Shown in pieces: positions 16,844 through 25,663 of a stretch of DNA of 64,000 nucleotides. Position 1 is the first letter of the stretch; each line of letters starts with the position of its first letter. The DNA is from Njordibacter sp905182035 (GTDB lineage: Bacteria > Pseudomonadota > Gammaproteobacteria > Pseudomonadales > Balneatricaceae). The position numbers and the translations under genes were made by a program. The notes below the pieces were generated by a model. That model had not been told where the DNA came from. It was given only the letters and a program-made list of their open reading frames with translations, and searched no databases. The DNA lies in assembly GCF_047730075.1 (NCBI RefSeq), contig NZ_CP159831.1:2604001-2668000 (forward strand), written 5' to 3'.

Positions 16844-18055
16844 TTGTCAAACGTATTATCAAACCGTTGGTTTGTTCTTGTAGTTACTGGTGTGGCACTT
16901 GTTCTTTCGTTGACTACATGGTTTTCAGCAACAGCTGTAATACCAGAGTTGACTAAGCTAATGTCGCTAAGCCTGTCCCAAGCAACCTGGTTTACCAATA
17001 GTGTACAGGCAGGTTTTGTCGTTAGTGCCCTTATTGTGAGCCTATTGTCCCTGTTAGATATTTATAAAAGTTCAACCATTATGGCTATATCTGCTTGTGT
17101 TGCTGGTATCGCAAATGCACTTTTAATTTTGGAACCTGGAGTAGTCTTATCGCTTCTTTCTAGATTTATAACGGGGATGGCTTTAGCAGGTATATACCCC
17201 ACAGTAATCAAATTCATTGCTACCTGGTTTAAAAAAGGACGTGGTTTTGCAATGGGAATAATGTTGAGTGCCCTGACGCTCGGATCCGCTTTGCCTCACC
17301 TTATACGTGCTGTCGGAGTCCAATTTGACTGGAAATTGGTAATTCTCATGAGCTCACTGGCATGTCTTATAGCCGCAGTGCTTTTTGCATTTGTTTTGCG
17401 CGACGGACCTCACCAATTTTCCAAGACTAAGGCAGATGTAAATCAACTGGGGCGTATCATTAGAGACCGTCCAGTAATGCTAGCCAATATCGGCTATTTT
17501 GGTCATATGTGGGAGCTCTATGCGATGTGGGGTTGGTTTTTTGCATACGCCATCGCAGCAAAGAGCACAGGACTTGGTCTGGAAAATGCCGCGTTACTGA
17601 CATTTTTAGTTATTGCAGCAGGCGCACCAGGTTGCGTTTTGGGTGGTTGGTTAGCAGATCGTATAGGTCGTTGTTACGCAACTACTTTCCTCATGGTTAT
17701 TTCAGGCACAAGCGCGCTCCTCATTGGGCTCTGTTTTAACGGTCCCCCTTGGCTATTTATCACAATTGCATTGATCTGGGGGTTAGCAGCAGTTGCGGAT
17801 AGCGCCCAATTTTCAGCCGCGGTCACTGAGCTTTCCGACCAATCGATGGTTGGGTCTGCTTTGGCATTTCAAATGGGTGTTGGGTTTGCGATAACGATAT
17901 TTGTTATCTGGTTGTTACCAGTCGTAGCAGAGTACCTAGGTAGTTGGCGCTGGGTTTTCCTGATACTTGTACCTGGCCCCTTTCTTGGTGCCTTATCAAT
18001 GCTGTTGCTGCGCCGCGAAGATCGATCGCTGTTACTTGCTGATGGCCGGCGCTAA
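16844..18055 (+). CDS. MFS transporter
   Basis: A 403-residue protein with about 12 hydrophobic segments in two halves. The first half has GMALAGIYPTVIKFIATWFK after TM4 and the second has the MFS loop GGWLADRIGR. The start is TTG at 16844, with GGAG 8 nt upstream. It resembles the NimT/CynX-like and related organic anion carriers only in layout, so the substrate is open. Its position downstream of the molybdoenzyme-ETF operon and next to an aldehyde dehydrogenase remnant suggests import of that pathway's substrate. Confidence 0.85.
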   Translation: MSNVLSNRWFVLVVTGVALVLSLTTWFSATAVIPELTKLMSLSLSQATWFTNSVQAGFVVSALIVSLLSLLDIYKSSTIMAISACVAGIANALLILEPGVVLSLLSRFITGMALAGIYPTVIKFIATWFKKGRGFAMGIMLSALTLGSALPHLIRAVGVQFDWKLVILMSSLACLIAAVLFAFVLRDGPHQFSKTKADVNQLGRIIRDRPVMLANIGYFGHMWELYAMWGWFFAYAIAAKSTGLGLENAALLTFLVIAAGAPGCVLGGWLADRIGRCYATTFLMVISGTSALLIGLCFNGPPWLFITIALIWGLAAVADSAQFSAAVTELSDQSMVGSALAFQMGVGFAITIFVIWLLPVVAEYLGSWRWVFLILVPGPFLGALSMLLLRREDRSLLLADGRR

Positions 18056-18100
18056 GAACGTTTAAATTTATTTAACAAGCACTTTCATGAGAAAGCATAG

Positions 18101-18223
18101 AATAACTATGACAAGTTTTACATTAACGGTTCCTGGGTTAAACCCGGGTCTACTGACACACACTCGTTGCTCAATCCGGCGAATGATGAGAAGACCTGCG
18201 ACATTGCATTGGCAAATACAGAG
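18101..18223 (+). pseudogene. Aldehyde dehydrogenase N-terminal remnant
   Basis: The frame reads NYDKFYINGSWVKPGSTDT and then SLLNPANDEKTCDIALANTE, the standard N-terminus of NAD-dependent aldehyde dehydrogenases. A TAG stop immediately precedes it, there is no start in frame, and similarity ends after about 41 residues, while a full enzyme has about 480. It lies 45 bp after the MFS gene and is a leftover of a further operon gene. Confidence 0.85.
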
Positions 18224-18284
18224 GGCCGGAATGACCCGACCCTCATGCTATTAAGTTAGCACTGACTTATTCACAGCAACTCTT

Positions 18285-20023
18285 TTAGATGCTGCCTTGA
18301 GCACAGAAACAGGTTTTTGCTATCACGATGTCAGCACGAGAGCTACGTTCATTGTATAAAGCAGTGACCTCGGCAAGTTCCTCAGGTGCATCGCCTCGGG
18401 CTTCAAGACAGAGTTTAAGACCCAATAAGCCCCACATATTGTCTTTCCAAAGTTTGATGTCAGCACGGTAGACGGCTTCTGCTTCTTCGATTTCGCCTTG
18501 TTCGTGAAGGAGTGCACCAAGGATGTGGCGCACAGGTTGCATCTGTCCCCAAGGCTCGTTATAGGCGAGGTTGAGTGAGAGATTGACACCGCGACGTAGA
18601 TGGTCAAAGGCAGCAGTAAAGTCAGACGCTTCACCTTGAGCCTTGGCTAGGAACTGTTTTCGGTATTCGATTTCACCAGCCAAAACAGCACCATTAACCA
18701 ATAAAATACACGGGCCTTCGCTTGGGTCTTGATACATCAAATTGTTGTGCAGCACCCGGCCAGCAAGCGCTGGGTTTTGAATTGCTTCATCGAAGAGAAC
18801 CTGTTCTGCTTCTGCCTCTGAGACCATGCCCTTGGAGGCATAGGCTACACCACGAGCGTAGTGTTCTGTTGCAATAGTAGAAGCGAATACCTCCTTATCA
18901 GAGTGCATCGGTTCAGCAATTATTTTATCCCACATACCGAATCGAATCATGACATGCAAAGGCATGGCGACATAAGATTCAAGGAAGATTGCGCCCATTG
19001 GTATGATTCCAGCAAGCATGAATTGTACACCTGAATTCTCATCACCTGCAGGATTTGCCGCTGCTGCCTTTCGAGCGTATTTCATCGCGGTTTCATATTG
19101 TCCTTCAAACATAGCACACCAGATCACGAAGTGGTGGTTGTGCATTCTGTAAAATTTGTAAAACTGTGATTCGTTACCAGTGAGTTCAACGTATTTATCA
19201 TCGGCTTTTACAGCATCGATGTTACAGTCCATAGCCTCTTTCCATTGTCCAACCCAAGCATCGATATGAGAGGGCATGTGAACGAGGTGTCCCATACTAG
19301 GCATGGCGGTGCGCAGCAAATCAGCTGCAGGTAAAGCTCGTTCTGGAAATGGAGACAGTTCCAAACAGTGACAATATAAGTGGGACAATGCAATGTGTTC
19401 CTTTGCGCCGTCGATGGTCTCAAAGGCATCTTCCATAACTTGAACGCAAAGTAGTGTGTTGTTATCCAACGGAGTGATTTCACCAGTCTCAGTGTTCTTG
19501 TTCCACAGTTGCCATGCATTGAGATTCATGAGAGCCTCTACATAAATTGCAGCGACGTCCAAGTTGCCTTTATACTTTGCGTAAAGAGGAGCCATAGCTT
19601 CTGCAAACGCAGCATTGAGTTCTGCACTGTTACCCATGTTGAGCACTGAAGGGTCCGCTGCATCACGTGCTTCTTCAGAGTGGCGCTCGGCTAATGCATC
19701 GATAAGATCTTGTTCCAATTCTGTACAACCCGCTTTGAGAGAAATAGCCTGTTGAATTGGGTCGTAGCCCGAACCCAAACCAGGCGTCCAGTTGTAGTTT
19801 GAGGAGACACAGTATGCGATACCCCACCATGCCATTGCGCAGGTCGGCCGAGTTCGGTAACTTTCATGTAGCACGCAATTGCTTGTTCGTGGTTATAATT
19901 AAGCATATGCCCAAAAGCTTCAACAAACATTTTCCGTGCATCTTCATTTTTGCAAGTAATCGTTGTAGCGAATGAATAGTTTGAAGCGTTTCCAAAATTA
20001 TAATTTACTGGTGCAAGAGACAT
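18285..20023 (-). pseudogene. TPR-repeat protein interrupted by one frameshift
   Basis: Two overlapping frames together make one tetratricopeptide protein of about 575 residues. The first, from ATG 20023, reads MSLAPVNYNFGNASNYSF and reaches EQAIACYMKVTEL. The rest continues in another frame as PTCAMAWWGIAYCVSSNYNW and runs to 18285. The break is at about 19842-19856. In intact relatives the two parts are continuous (helix-turn-helix TPR units of the type found in large TPR proteins beside catabolic genes). Function unknown. Programmed frameshifting or a sequencing error are alternatives to a true pseudogene. Confidence 0.8.
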
Positions 20024-20218
20024 TTGGAATTTTCCTATTATTTTTTTAATGAATCTTCACTATATCAGGCTAAAAAGGATTGTCAATATGCACTAAACAT
20101 TTTTTAGTCAATTGATTATTAATATGCTAGTCTCAATTTGGGATCGAGAAAATAAAAAAATTATTAACATATGATCACAATCAATCAACCTATATACAAC
20201 GGATTGGTAGTTTTAAAA

Positions 20219-20437
20219 ATGAAAAAAGTAAGACACAACTTGGCAGGATTGATTTTTGCCGCACTGGGTATCATATTTTTATATCTAGATATGGCACCAA
20301 CTATGGATCATGAACCAACTGCTCACAGTGTTACACTACTGGGTATTGGAGAAATGACTTGGATGTGGTTTACAATGGCATTAATACATTTCTTTTTAAA
20401 TGACTGCCAGTGTAAACATTGTAAAGGCACAGAATAG
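20219..20437 (+). CDS. Small membrane protein with C-terminal Cys-rich tail
   Basis: A 72-residue frame with two hydrophobic segments (LAGLIFAALGIIFLYLD and WMWFTMALIHFFL) and a tail DCQCKHCKGTE containing three cysteines. I do not recognise a family. The start is uncertain: MKKVRHNL at 20219 looks like a natural N-terminus, while an ATG at 20171 would add 16 residues; neither has a good Shine-Dalgarno site. It is divergent from the TPR gene. The cysteines might bind a metal, but that is speculation. Confidence 0.5.
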   Translation: MKKVRHNLAGLIFAALGIIFLYLDMAPTMDHEPTAHSVTLLGIGEMTWMWFTMALIHFFLNDCQCKHCKGTE

Positions 20438-20815
20438 AACAACCCGGCAACACTTTTTCCAGGAAACTGTCTCTGCATCCAGATTTAGCCGGGTCCGACC
20501 CGAGTGGATCAAGTCAGGTGAATGTCTCTGCGTTGCGGCACAGTTTTCTGCAATGGCCTGAAGTTATCAAGTCTCGATATCAGCCAGGCCACTGCGAAGG
20601 TAGGTTGCCCTGCCAGTAGGTTTGCTGTGAAAGGTTTTTAATGATTTATCTATTTCTGATAATAGCTTAACCACGGTGACTACTGCTTTAGTCCTAAGAC
20701 CGTGAACGTAGCGGTGGTGTCTCTTCCCAGTAGATTGAATATAAGCCGCCTTCATAAAGTCCACTAAGGTTGGCTGATTAGGACAACCTTAATAAGTATA
20801 TACCCACTGCATCAC
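20438..20815. other. 378-bp interval without a recognised gene
   Basis: A 65-codon open frame on the minus strand (20567-20764) has no recognisable family and no clear ribosome-binding site, so I do not call it. No tRNA, CRISPR or strong terminator is visible. Confidence 0.4.
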
Positions 20816-21187
20816 CTAGCAGTCATCTTCTGGGTCATCTTCTTCGCTAGTTGTTGTGAGATCGTCGTGTTGGGTTAGCCATTCAATTGCGAGAAGGTGT
20901 GCTGTATCGGAAGCTTGTTGTATTAAAGTTATTGCTTTAGACAGGTTTTTTTCAATGCCGCTACCTTCAGCATAGAGCAAACCTAGCTGATATTGGGCTT
21001 CGCTATTACCAGATTCAGAAGCCGTTTGAAAGTAACTTGCGGCACTAGAAAAATCACCATTGTTTTGTGCCGCAAAACCTCGCTCTAAGTCGCTTGTGGC
21101 ATGCACTTGGGCGGAAAGCGATAATAGAGTTAACCCTGTACATGCGCTAAGTATTAGAGAACGTATAATTAGTTTTATTAATTGCAT
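20816..21187 (-). CDS. Exported Sel1-like repeat protein
   Basis: A 123-residue protein. The first 30 residues are a Sec signal ending in QVHA; a lipobox-like LSAC at residues 13-16 is an alternative. The mature part has Sel1/TPR-like repeats: DLERGFAAQNNGDFSSAASYF, shown here only in part, then SEAQYQLGLLYAEGSGIEKN, and ends in an acidic tail. Sel1 repeats mediate protein contacts in the periplasm. The target is unknown and no operon partner is evident. Confidence 0.75.
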   Translation of the reverse strand: MQLIKLIIRSLILSACTGLTLLSLSAQVHATSDLERGFAAQNNGDFSSAASYFQTASESGNSEAQYQLGLLYAEGSGIEKNLSKAITLIQQASDTAHLLAIEWLTQHDDLTTTSEEDDPEDDC

Positions 21188-21353
21188 AAATATGCCTTGA
21201 TTTGCTCCTTATATTAACCATATACAATTGTTGGATCTACACTCGGTTAAACAATATCCTTCTGTCTAACTGTATCATCCAGCGCCCGGTATTCAGGCCG
21301 ACATACTTAATGGCATCCATCCTGCCCAGTTCAAGCTAATAAATACAAAAGAT

Positions 21354-21379
21354 AAAAAGGGCCCTATGGCCCTTTTTTT
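21354..21379 (-). terminator. Rho-independent terminator after the rhodanese gene
   Basis: AAAAAGGGCC and GGCCCTTTTT pair around a CTAT loop, 20 bp after the rhodanese stop codon, with T-runs on both strands. It could act bidirectionally. Confidence 0.85.
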
Positions 21380-21399
21380 AATCACTGTAACTTAACTTA

Positions 21400-22110
21400 T
21401 TAAGGCTTAACAGTACTAAACCCAAGTATCTCCCAGGTCTGCATACCACCACGGAACCACTTAATCTTCTCTGCTGGATAACCATATTTCAACAGTGTTG
21501 CCATAGATGCCGGCGATTGACCACACCACATACCATTACAGAATAAGGCCAAAGTTTTGGCATCAGAATAATCGAATACCTCACTAACGGTGCCAGACAC
21601 GAGAGCTTCATCAACGGTAAAGTCATCGGCATCTCCGACCAATTTAACGCCAAACTGGTCGATCATCACCTCCATAATGATTTCAGTAGTCGCTCCTTTA
21701 GAAGTGGATAACTTGGTGAATGGCACGTTGACAGCACCAGGGATAGTGCCACGCTCAACCCAATCAGGAGTCCGTGAATCGACCACCAAAATATTTTCAC
21801 CACTTTGCATACGTACTATATGGTCGATAATTTCTAGCTCACCAAGTGTTTCCACACCGGGAGCAAAGGTCATGGGCTGAATGCAAAAAACGGGGCATGG
21901 CCGTGAGGTTTTTGCAAACGCGTCTATAATCGTATTACTGTTGTCTTGATTACGTATGATTTGAACAGTCTGCCCGTTATGACTTACGTCTACAGACATC
22001 AACTTGCTTGTAATGCCAACAGGCCCACCTGCTGCAACGGCACAAAAGCTGGTAACTCCTAACAGCAAACCAGCACTAAGTAATGAGAACGCTTTTGTTA
22101 TTCTTTTCAT
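21400..22110 (-). CDS. Periplasmic rhodanese-like sulfurtransferase
   Basis: A 236-residue protein with a signal peptide (MKRITKAFSLLSAGLLLGV, cleavage around AVAA) and a single C-terminal rhodanese domain. The active-site loop is LFCNGMWCGQSP with a catalytic-type cysteine; LVVDSRTPDWVERGTIPGA and WFRGGMQTWEILG are the flanking family motifs. A second cysteine pair PCPVFC lies in the N-terminal part. The ATG at 22110 has a perfect GGAGG 6 nt upstream, while a longer frame does not. A role in periplasmic sulfur transfer or thiosulfate handling is possible. Confidence 0.88.
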   Translation of the reverse strand: MKRITKAFSLLSAGLLLGVTSFCAVAAGGPVGITSKLMSVDVSHNGQTVQIIRNQDNSNTIIDAFAKTSRPCPVFCIQPMTFAPGVETLGELEIIDHIVRMQSGENILVVDSRTPDWVERGTIPGAVNVPFTKLSTSKGATTEIIMEVMIDQFGVKLVGDADDFTVDEALVSGTVSEVFDYSDAKTLALFCNGMWCGQSPASMATLLKYGYPAEKIKWFRGGMQTWEILGFSTVKP

Positions 22111-22544
22111 TTTAGACCTCCAATTAATATTTATTCGCACACTTTATATCCTACTGATAAAAGACAATTTATCAAGCCCACCACAATACTTTTTAGTCTA
22201 ATAGTACTAATTGGTATAAAGAATGACACTAATGTGTAACCATTGCAGCATAAAAGGGGTTATTGGTAAACCTCAGCTCATATAGAGAAAACACCAAAGT
22301 AGCTGCAATACTGCCATTATCTGCAACAATAAAAGAAGCTAAAGTCCATCGGAATCTTTGGTATAACTTGGTCTCAAGAACAGACAACATATACCCCGTA
22401 ATATAAGGTACCTTGAGCCTTGAACCCCTGTATTTAATCCACTTACATCCTAATACCGACCTAAGACCTAACGCTACTATATGTTCAAATCGACCTTTAG
22501 TAAACCTAGGCACCTACAACAGTCCACCTAACAACAAGCGACTC
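22111..22544. other. 434-bp interval without a recognised gene
   Basis: A 94-codon minus-strand open frame (22229-22513) has no recognisable domain. It directly follows the integrase stump and is probably mobile-element debris or noncoding. Confidence 0.4.
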
Positions 22545-22763
22545 CTATTCAATCTTTTGTAACCATTTATGCAATACAGGAAGCTGGTAACCTGCACCAT
22601 AGTTCTGACCTACACTTGAGCGACTCCAGCCACCAATTTGGTCAACAATATCCGAGGGGCACTCAGCTGCTCTCAATCTGTCGCGCATACTATGTCTGAA
22701 TGAATGTATTACGCACCCATCCTCAACATATTGTTTCATCCATTTATTTAAAGCGCCACCAGC
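22545..22763 (-). pseudogene. Tyrosine recombinase (phage integrase) C-terminal stump
   Basis: The frame reads NTAGGALNKWMKQYVE, then the catalytic HSFRHSMRDRLR (His and Arg of the active site), QIGGWS and the tyrosine segment VGQNYGAGY, ending LHKWLQKIE. That is the last ~73 residues of a ~400-residue integrase, with a stop codon just upstream. It lies about 180 bp from the 3' end of tRNA-Leu, the classic place for an integrase of an element that used this tRNA as attachment site. Confidence 0.85.
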
Positions 22764-22883
22764 TGTATTTTAGTATGAAAAAAAGGCGCGTTAACTTCAA
22801 GCGATGTGGTTTTCGTTGGCCTGCCATACCCCCGATTATACTTTTGCCTCTACAAGTGCTGGACAGTAATTATATGATAGGCA

Positions 22884-22911
22884 TAAAAAAAGCCCCATAT
22901 ATTGGGGCTTT
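22884..22911 (-). terminator. Rho-independent terminator after tRNA-Leu
   Basis: AAAGCCCC and GGGGCTTT pair around ATATATT, with seven Us in the minus-strand transcript. It lies about 34 bp beyond the tRNA-Leu 3' end. Confidence 0.85.
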
Positions 22912-22944
22912 GTGGACATCTATGATTGATAATAGATGTCAATT

Positions 22945-23030
22945 TGGTACCGGCGGCCGGAGTTGAACCGGCACGAGCAAAGCTCACCACCCCCTCAAGG
23001 TGGCGTGTCTACCAATTCCACCACGTCGGC
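22945..23030 (-). tRNA. tRNA-Leu (GAG)
   Basis: An 86-nt class II tRNA resembling E. coli leuU, with anticodon GAG in CUUGAGG, a long variable arm and an encoded CCA. The place after secG matches leuU in E. coli and tRNA-Leu in Pseudomonas. The acceptor stem (GCCGACG with CGCCGGU) contains an A5-C68 mismatch by my reading. Confidence 0.95.
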
Positions 23031-23038
23031 ATTACTTT

Positions 23039-23389
23039 TTACTCTGTTACAGGAACGTCGCTGTCTGTAGGCACTAAAACTTCTTCAAATTCAGGAAGCG
23101 TTTGTTGCTCTACTTGCTCAACGACGGGAATACCTACATCAGAAATGCTGCCAGCTTTCTGCTTGGCATAGATTGCCAAAGCAAAGCTGGTTACAAATAA
23201 ACTAGCTGCTATAACAGCGGTAGTACGGCTCAAGAAATTACCAGATCCACTACTGCCAAATACAGTTTGTGAAGCACCACCGCCACCAAAAGAAGCGCCC
23301 GCATCGGCACCCTTACCTTGCTGAATCATGATAAAGCCAATTAAGGCTATGGCTAACAACACATGTACAATTAGAATTGCAACTTCCAT
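23039..23389 (-). CDS. secG: Preprotein translocase subunit SecG
   Basis: SecG is the small inner-membrane subunit of the SecYEG channel. The 116-residue protein has two membrane segments: VAILIVHVLLAIALIGFIMI and one starting near RTTAVIAASLF. Between them lies the conserved GKGADAGASFGGGGASQTVF loop. The C-terminal tail is Glu/Val-rich and variable in the family. It lies 8 bp upstream of tRNA-Leu and downstream of tpiA, as in Pseudomonas. Confidence 0.95.
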   Translation of the reverse strand: MEVAILIVHVLLAIALIGFIMIQQGKGADAGASFGGGGASQTVFGSSGSGNFLSRTTAVIAASLFVTSFALAIYAKQKAGSISDVGIPVVEQVEQQTLPEFEEVLVPTDSDVPVTE

Positions 23390-23433
23390 TAAATTTCTCG
23401 CTTTACACTTATTGCGCTTATATAAGCACTAAT

Positions 23434-24186
23434 CTATTTCGCCGCCTGGCCAATGGCCAAGAATGAATCAGCTGTTAAGGATGCGCCACCTACAAGGCCG
23501 CCATCAATGTCTGCTTGAGCAAATAACTCTTCAGCACTGGTGGCAGTTACACTGCCACCATATAAAATTTTCAAGCCGCTGGCTTGTTCTAGAGCCACAC
23601 TCGCTATATGGGCGCGGATAGCTCGATGCACTTCCTGAGCTTCCCCTGGACTTGCTGTCAACCCAGTGCCTATGGCCCAAACTGGCTCATAAGCGATGAC
23701 CGCATTAGCAAAGCTAGCACCGCCAGCGGCGTCAATAACAGCCTGAATCTGACCAGTGACAACACTTAATGTGAGGCCTTGCTTGCGCTGTTCTAACGTT
23801 TCACCCACACATAAAATAGGCGTTAACTGCGCCGCTTGAATGGCAACATACTTAGCTGCCACTTGCGCATCATCTTCTGCATAAAGAGCGCGTCGCTCTG
23901 AATGGCCAACCAGCACATAGCTAACACCAAACTCTTTAACCATGGTTAAAGACACTTCGCCAGTATAAGCTCCTTTATCAGCTGCACAAATATTTTGTGC
24001 ACCGATATGAATACTTGTACCAGTTAACTCTGCCTGGGCTTGCGCTAAGTATGGAAAAGGTGGAAACACCACCAGTTCAGCATTTTTAATCGTTACCGCA
24101 CCGTGTTTCAGGCCACTTAATAATTCAGTTACAGCATTTTTGCTGGCATTCATTTTCCAGTTGCCTGCAACTATCATGTGTGCCAT
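23434..24186 (-). CDS. tpiA: Triosephosphate isomerase
   Basis: Interconverts dihydroxyacetone phosphate and glyceraldehyde 3-phosphate. The 250-residue TIM barrel has the substrate lysine in GNWKMN, the electrophilic histidine in VLVGHSERR, the catalytic glutamate in AYEPVWAIGTG, and the phosphate-binding ILYGGSV and GGLVGGASL. Its position between glmM and secG is as in Pseudomonas. Confidence 0.98.
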   Translation of the reverse strand: MAHMIVAGNWKMNASKNAVTELLSGLKHGAVTIKNAELVVFPPFPYLAQAQAELTGTSIHIGAQNICAADKGAYTGEVSLTMVKEFGVSYVLVGHSERRALYAEDDAQVAAKYVAIQAAQLTPILCVGETLEQRKQGLTLSVVTGQIQAVIDAAGGASFANAVIAYEPVWAIGTGLTASPGEAQEVHRAIRAHIASVALEQASGLKILYGGSVTATSAEELFAQADIDGGLVGGASLTADSFLAIGQAAK

Positions 24187-24296
24187 TACTATAACCTTCC
24201 GTTAAAACAAACCAAGGGTATTCAATTTAAGCGCGCCATAATACTCAAGTTAGGGCACCTAAACAAGAGATTTGCTGTTATTACCATGCAATTAGC

Positions 24297-25628
24297 CTAA
24301 GAAATCACCTGGCTTACATCGTGGGCTAACTCTTGAGCATATTGGTTCACAAGATCAACATCTTCGCCTTCTACCATTACCCTTACCACTGGTTCTGTAC
24401 CTGAGGGTCTGAGCAAAACCCGTCCTCGAACGCCCAAGCGCTTTTCCATGGCATTGACAACGTCATCTATGGCTGGATATTCTGCCAAATTTACCTTACT
24501 ACCAAGACGTAAGTTAATGAGTTTTTGTGGCATTTTTTGCATTTGATTCTTCAGTTCATGCAACGTCTTCCGGCTAGATTGCATCGCTTGCAGGACCTGC
24601 AGAGCAGCGATGATGCCATCTCCAGTGGTGGTCAGATTTCTACAGATAAGATGGCCTGACGATTCACCACCTAAAAGCCAACCTTTTTCTTTTAGCTGTT
24701 GCATCACATAACGATCACCCACTTGGGCACGGATAAAATCTATACCTAGGTCTTTTAGTCCGAGTTCCATTCCTAAGTTACTCATTTGAGTGCCTACTAC
24801 GCCACCCTCAAGTTGGCCGTTACGTTTCAGGTGAGCAGCGATAATAAACATTAATTCGTCGCCATCAACTTCGTCACCCATGTGATCAATCATAATGACA
24901 CGGTCACCGTCACCGTCTAAAGCTATACCTAAATCTGCTTCTTGCAGGCGAACCACTTTTCGCAACATAGCAATGGACGTAGAGCCACAGTCCTGATTGA
25001 TATTCAATCCGTCAGGGTCAATTCCAATACTAGTAACGTCGGCACCAAGTTCGTGCAGCACACTAGGCGCAATATGGTAAGTAGCACCATGGGCACAATC
25101 TAGCACAATTTTCATACCCTTCAAGCTGGTATGAGGGCCAACAGTGCCCTTACAAAACTCAATATACCGGCCTGCAGCGTCAGATATGCGCTTGGCGCGG
25201 CCTAGATTTTCCGGAGACACACACACCATGGTTTCTTGTAACTTATCTTCAATTGCCGCTTCAACTGAGTCTGATAGCTTAGTACCCTGGGCAGAGAAAA
25301 ATTTAATGCCATTATCTTTATAGCCATTGTGTGAAGCGCTGATCACTATGCCAGCTTCAGCATGAAAAGTACGCGTTAAATAGGCCACGGCAGGTGTCGG
25401 CATAGGACCTAACAAGCGCACGTTCACACCTGCTGCAGACAAGCCTGCCTGCAATGCAGATTCAAACATATATCCAGAAATACGTGTGTCTTTACCAATT
25501 AGAATTTTGCTACGGCCGTGCTCTGAAAACACTTTGCCCACAGCCCATCCCAATTTAAGCATAAAGTCGGGGGTTATCGGGTATTCACCACAGCAACCAC
25601 GAATACCGTCTGTTCCAAAATACTTCAT
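24297..25628 (-). CDS. glmM: Phosphoglucosamine mutase
   Basis: Converts glucosamine-6-phosphate to glucosamine-1-phosphate for peptidoglycan and LPS. The 443-residue protein starts MKYFGTDGIRG. The phosphoserine is S99 in VISASHN, Mg ligands are in ALDGDGDRV, and the sugar and phosphate loops are GGESSGH and LRPSGTEPVVRVM. The residue after ASHN is Gly rather than the usual Pro. It lies between folP and tpiA. Confidence 0.97.
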   Translation of the reverse strand: MKYFGTDGIRGCCGEYPITPDFMLKLGWAVGKVFSEHGRSKILIGKDTRISGYMFESALQAGLSAAGVNVRLLGPMPTPAVAYLTRTFHAEAGIVISASHNGYKDNGIKFFSAQGTKLSDSVEAAIEDKLQETMVCVSPENLGRAKRISDAAGRYIEFCKGTVGPHTSLKGMKIVLDCAHGATYHIAPSVLHELGADVTSIGIDPDGLNINQDCGSTSIAMLRKVVRLQEADLGIALDGDGDRVIMIDHMGDEVDGDELMFIIAAHLKRNGQLEGGVVGTQMSNLGMELGLKDLGIDFIRAQVGDRYVMQQLKEKGWLLGGESSGHLICRNLTTTGDGIIAALQVLQAMQSSRKTLHELKNQMQKMPQKLINLRLGSKVNLAEYPAIDDVVNAMEKRLGVRGRVLLRPSGTEPVVRVMVEGEDVDLVNQYAQELAHDVSQVIS

Positions 25629-25663
25629 ACCTAACTCCTTTATGTAACCTTCCTTAGTTTGAT

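Noticed and set aside
18120..18150. GGGTT/AACCC inverted repeat
   Set aside because: It falls inside the coding text of the aldehyde dehydrogenase remnant and needs no regulatory explanation.
20567..20764. 65-codon minus-strand frame starting MDFMKAAYIQSTGKRHH
   Set aside because: No family, no ribosome-binding site, and no operon context. It could be a decayed transposase end, but I could not support that.
22229..22513. 94-codon minus-strand frame after the integrase stump
   Set aside because: No recognisable domain or start signal; more likely noncoding debris of the element.
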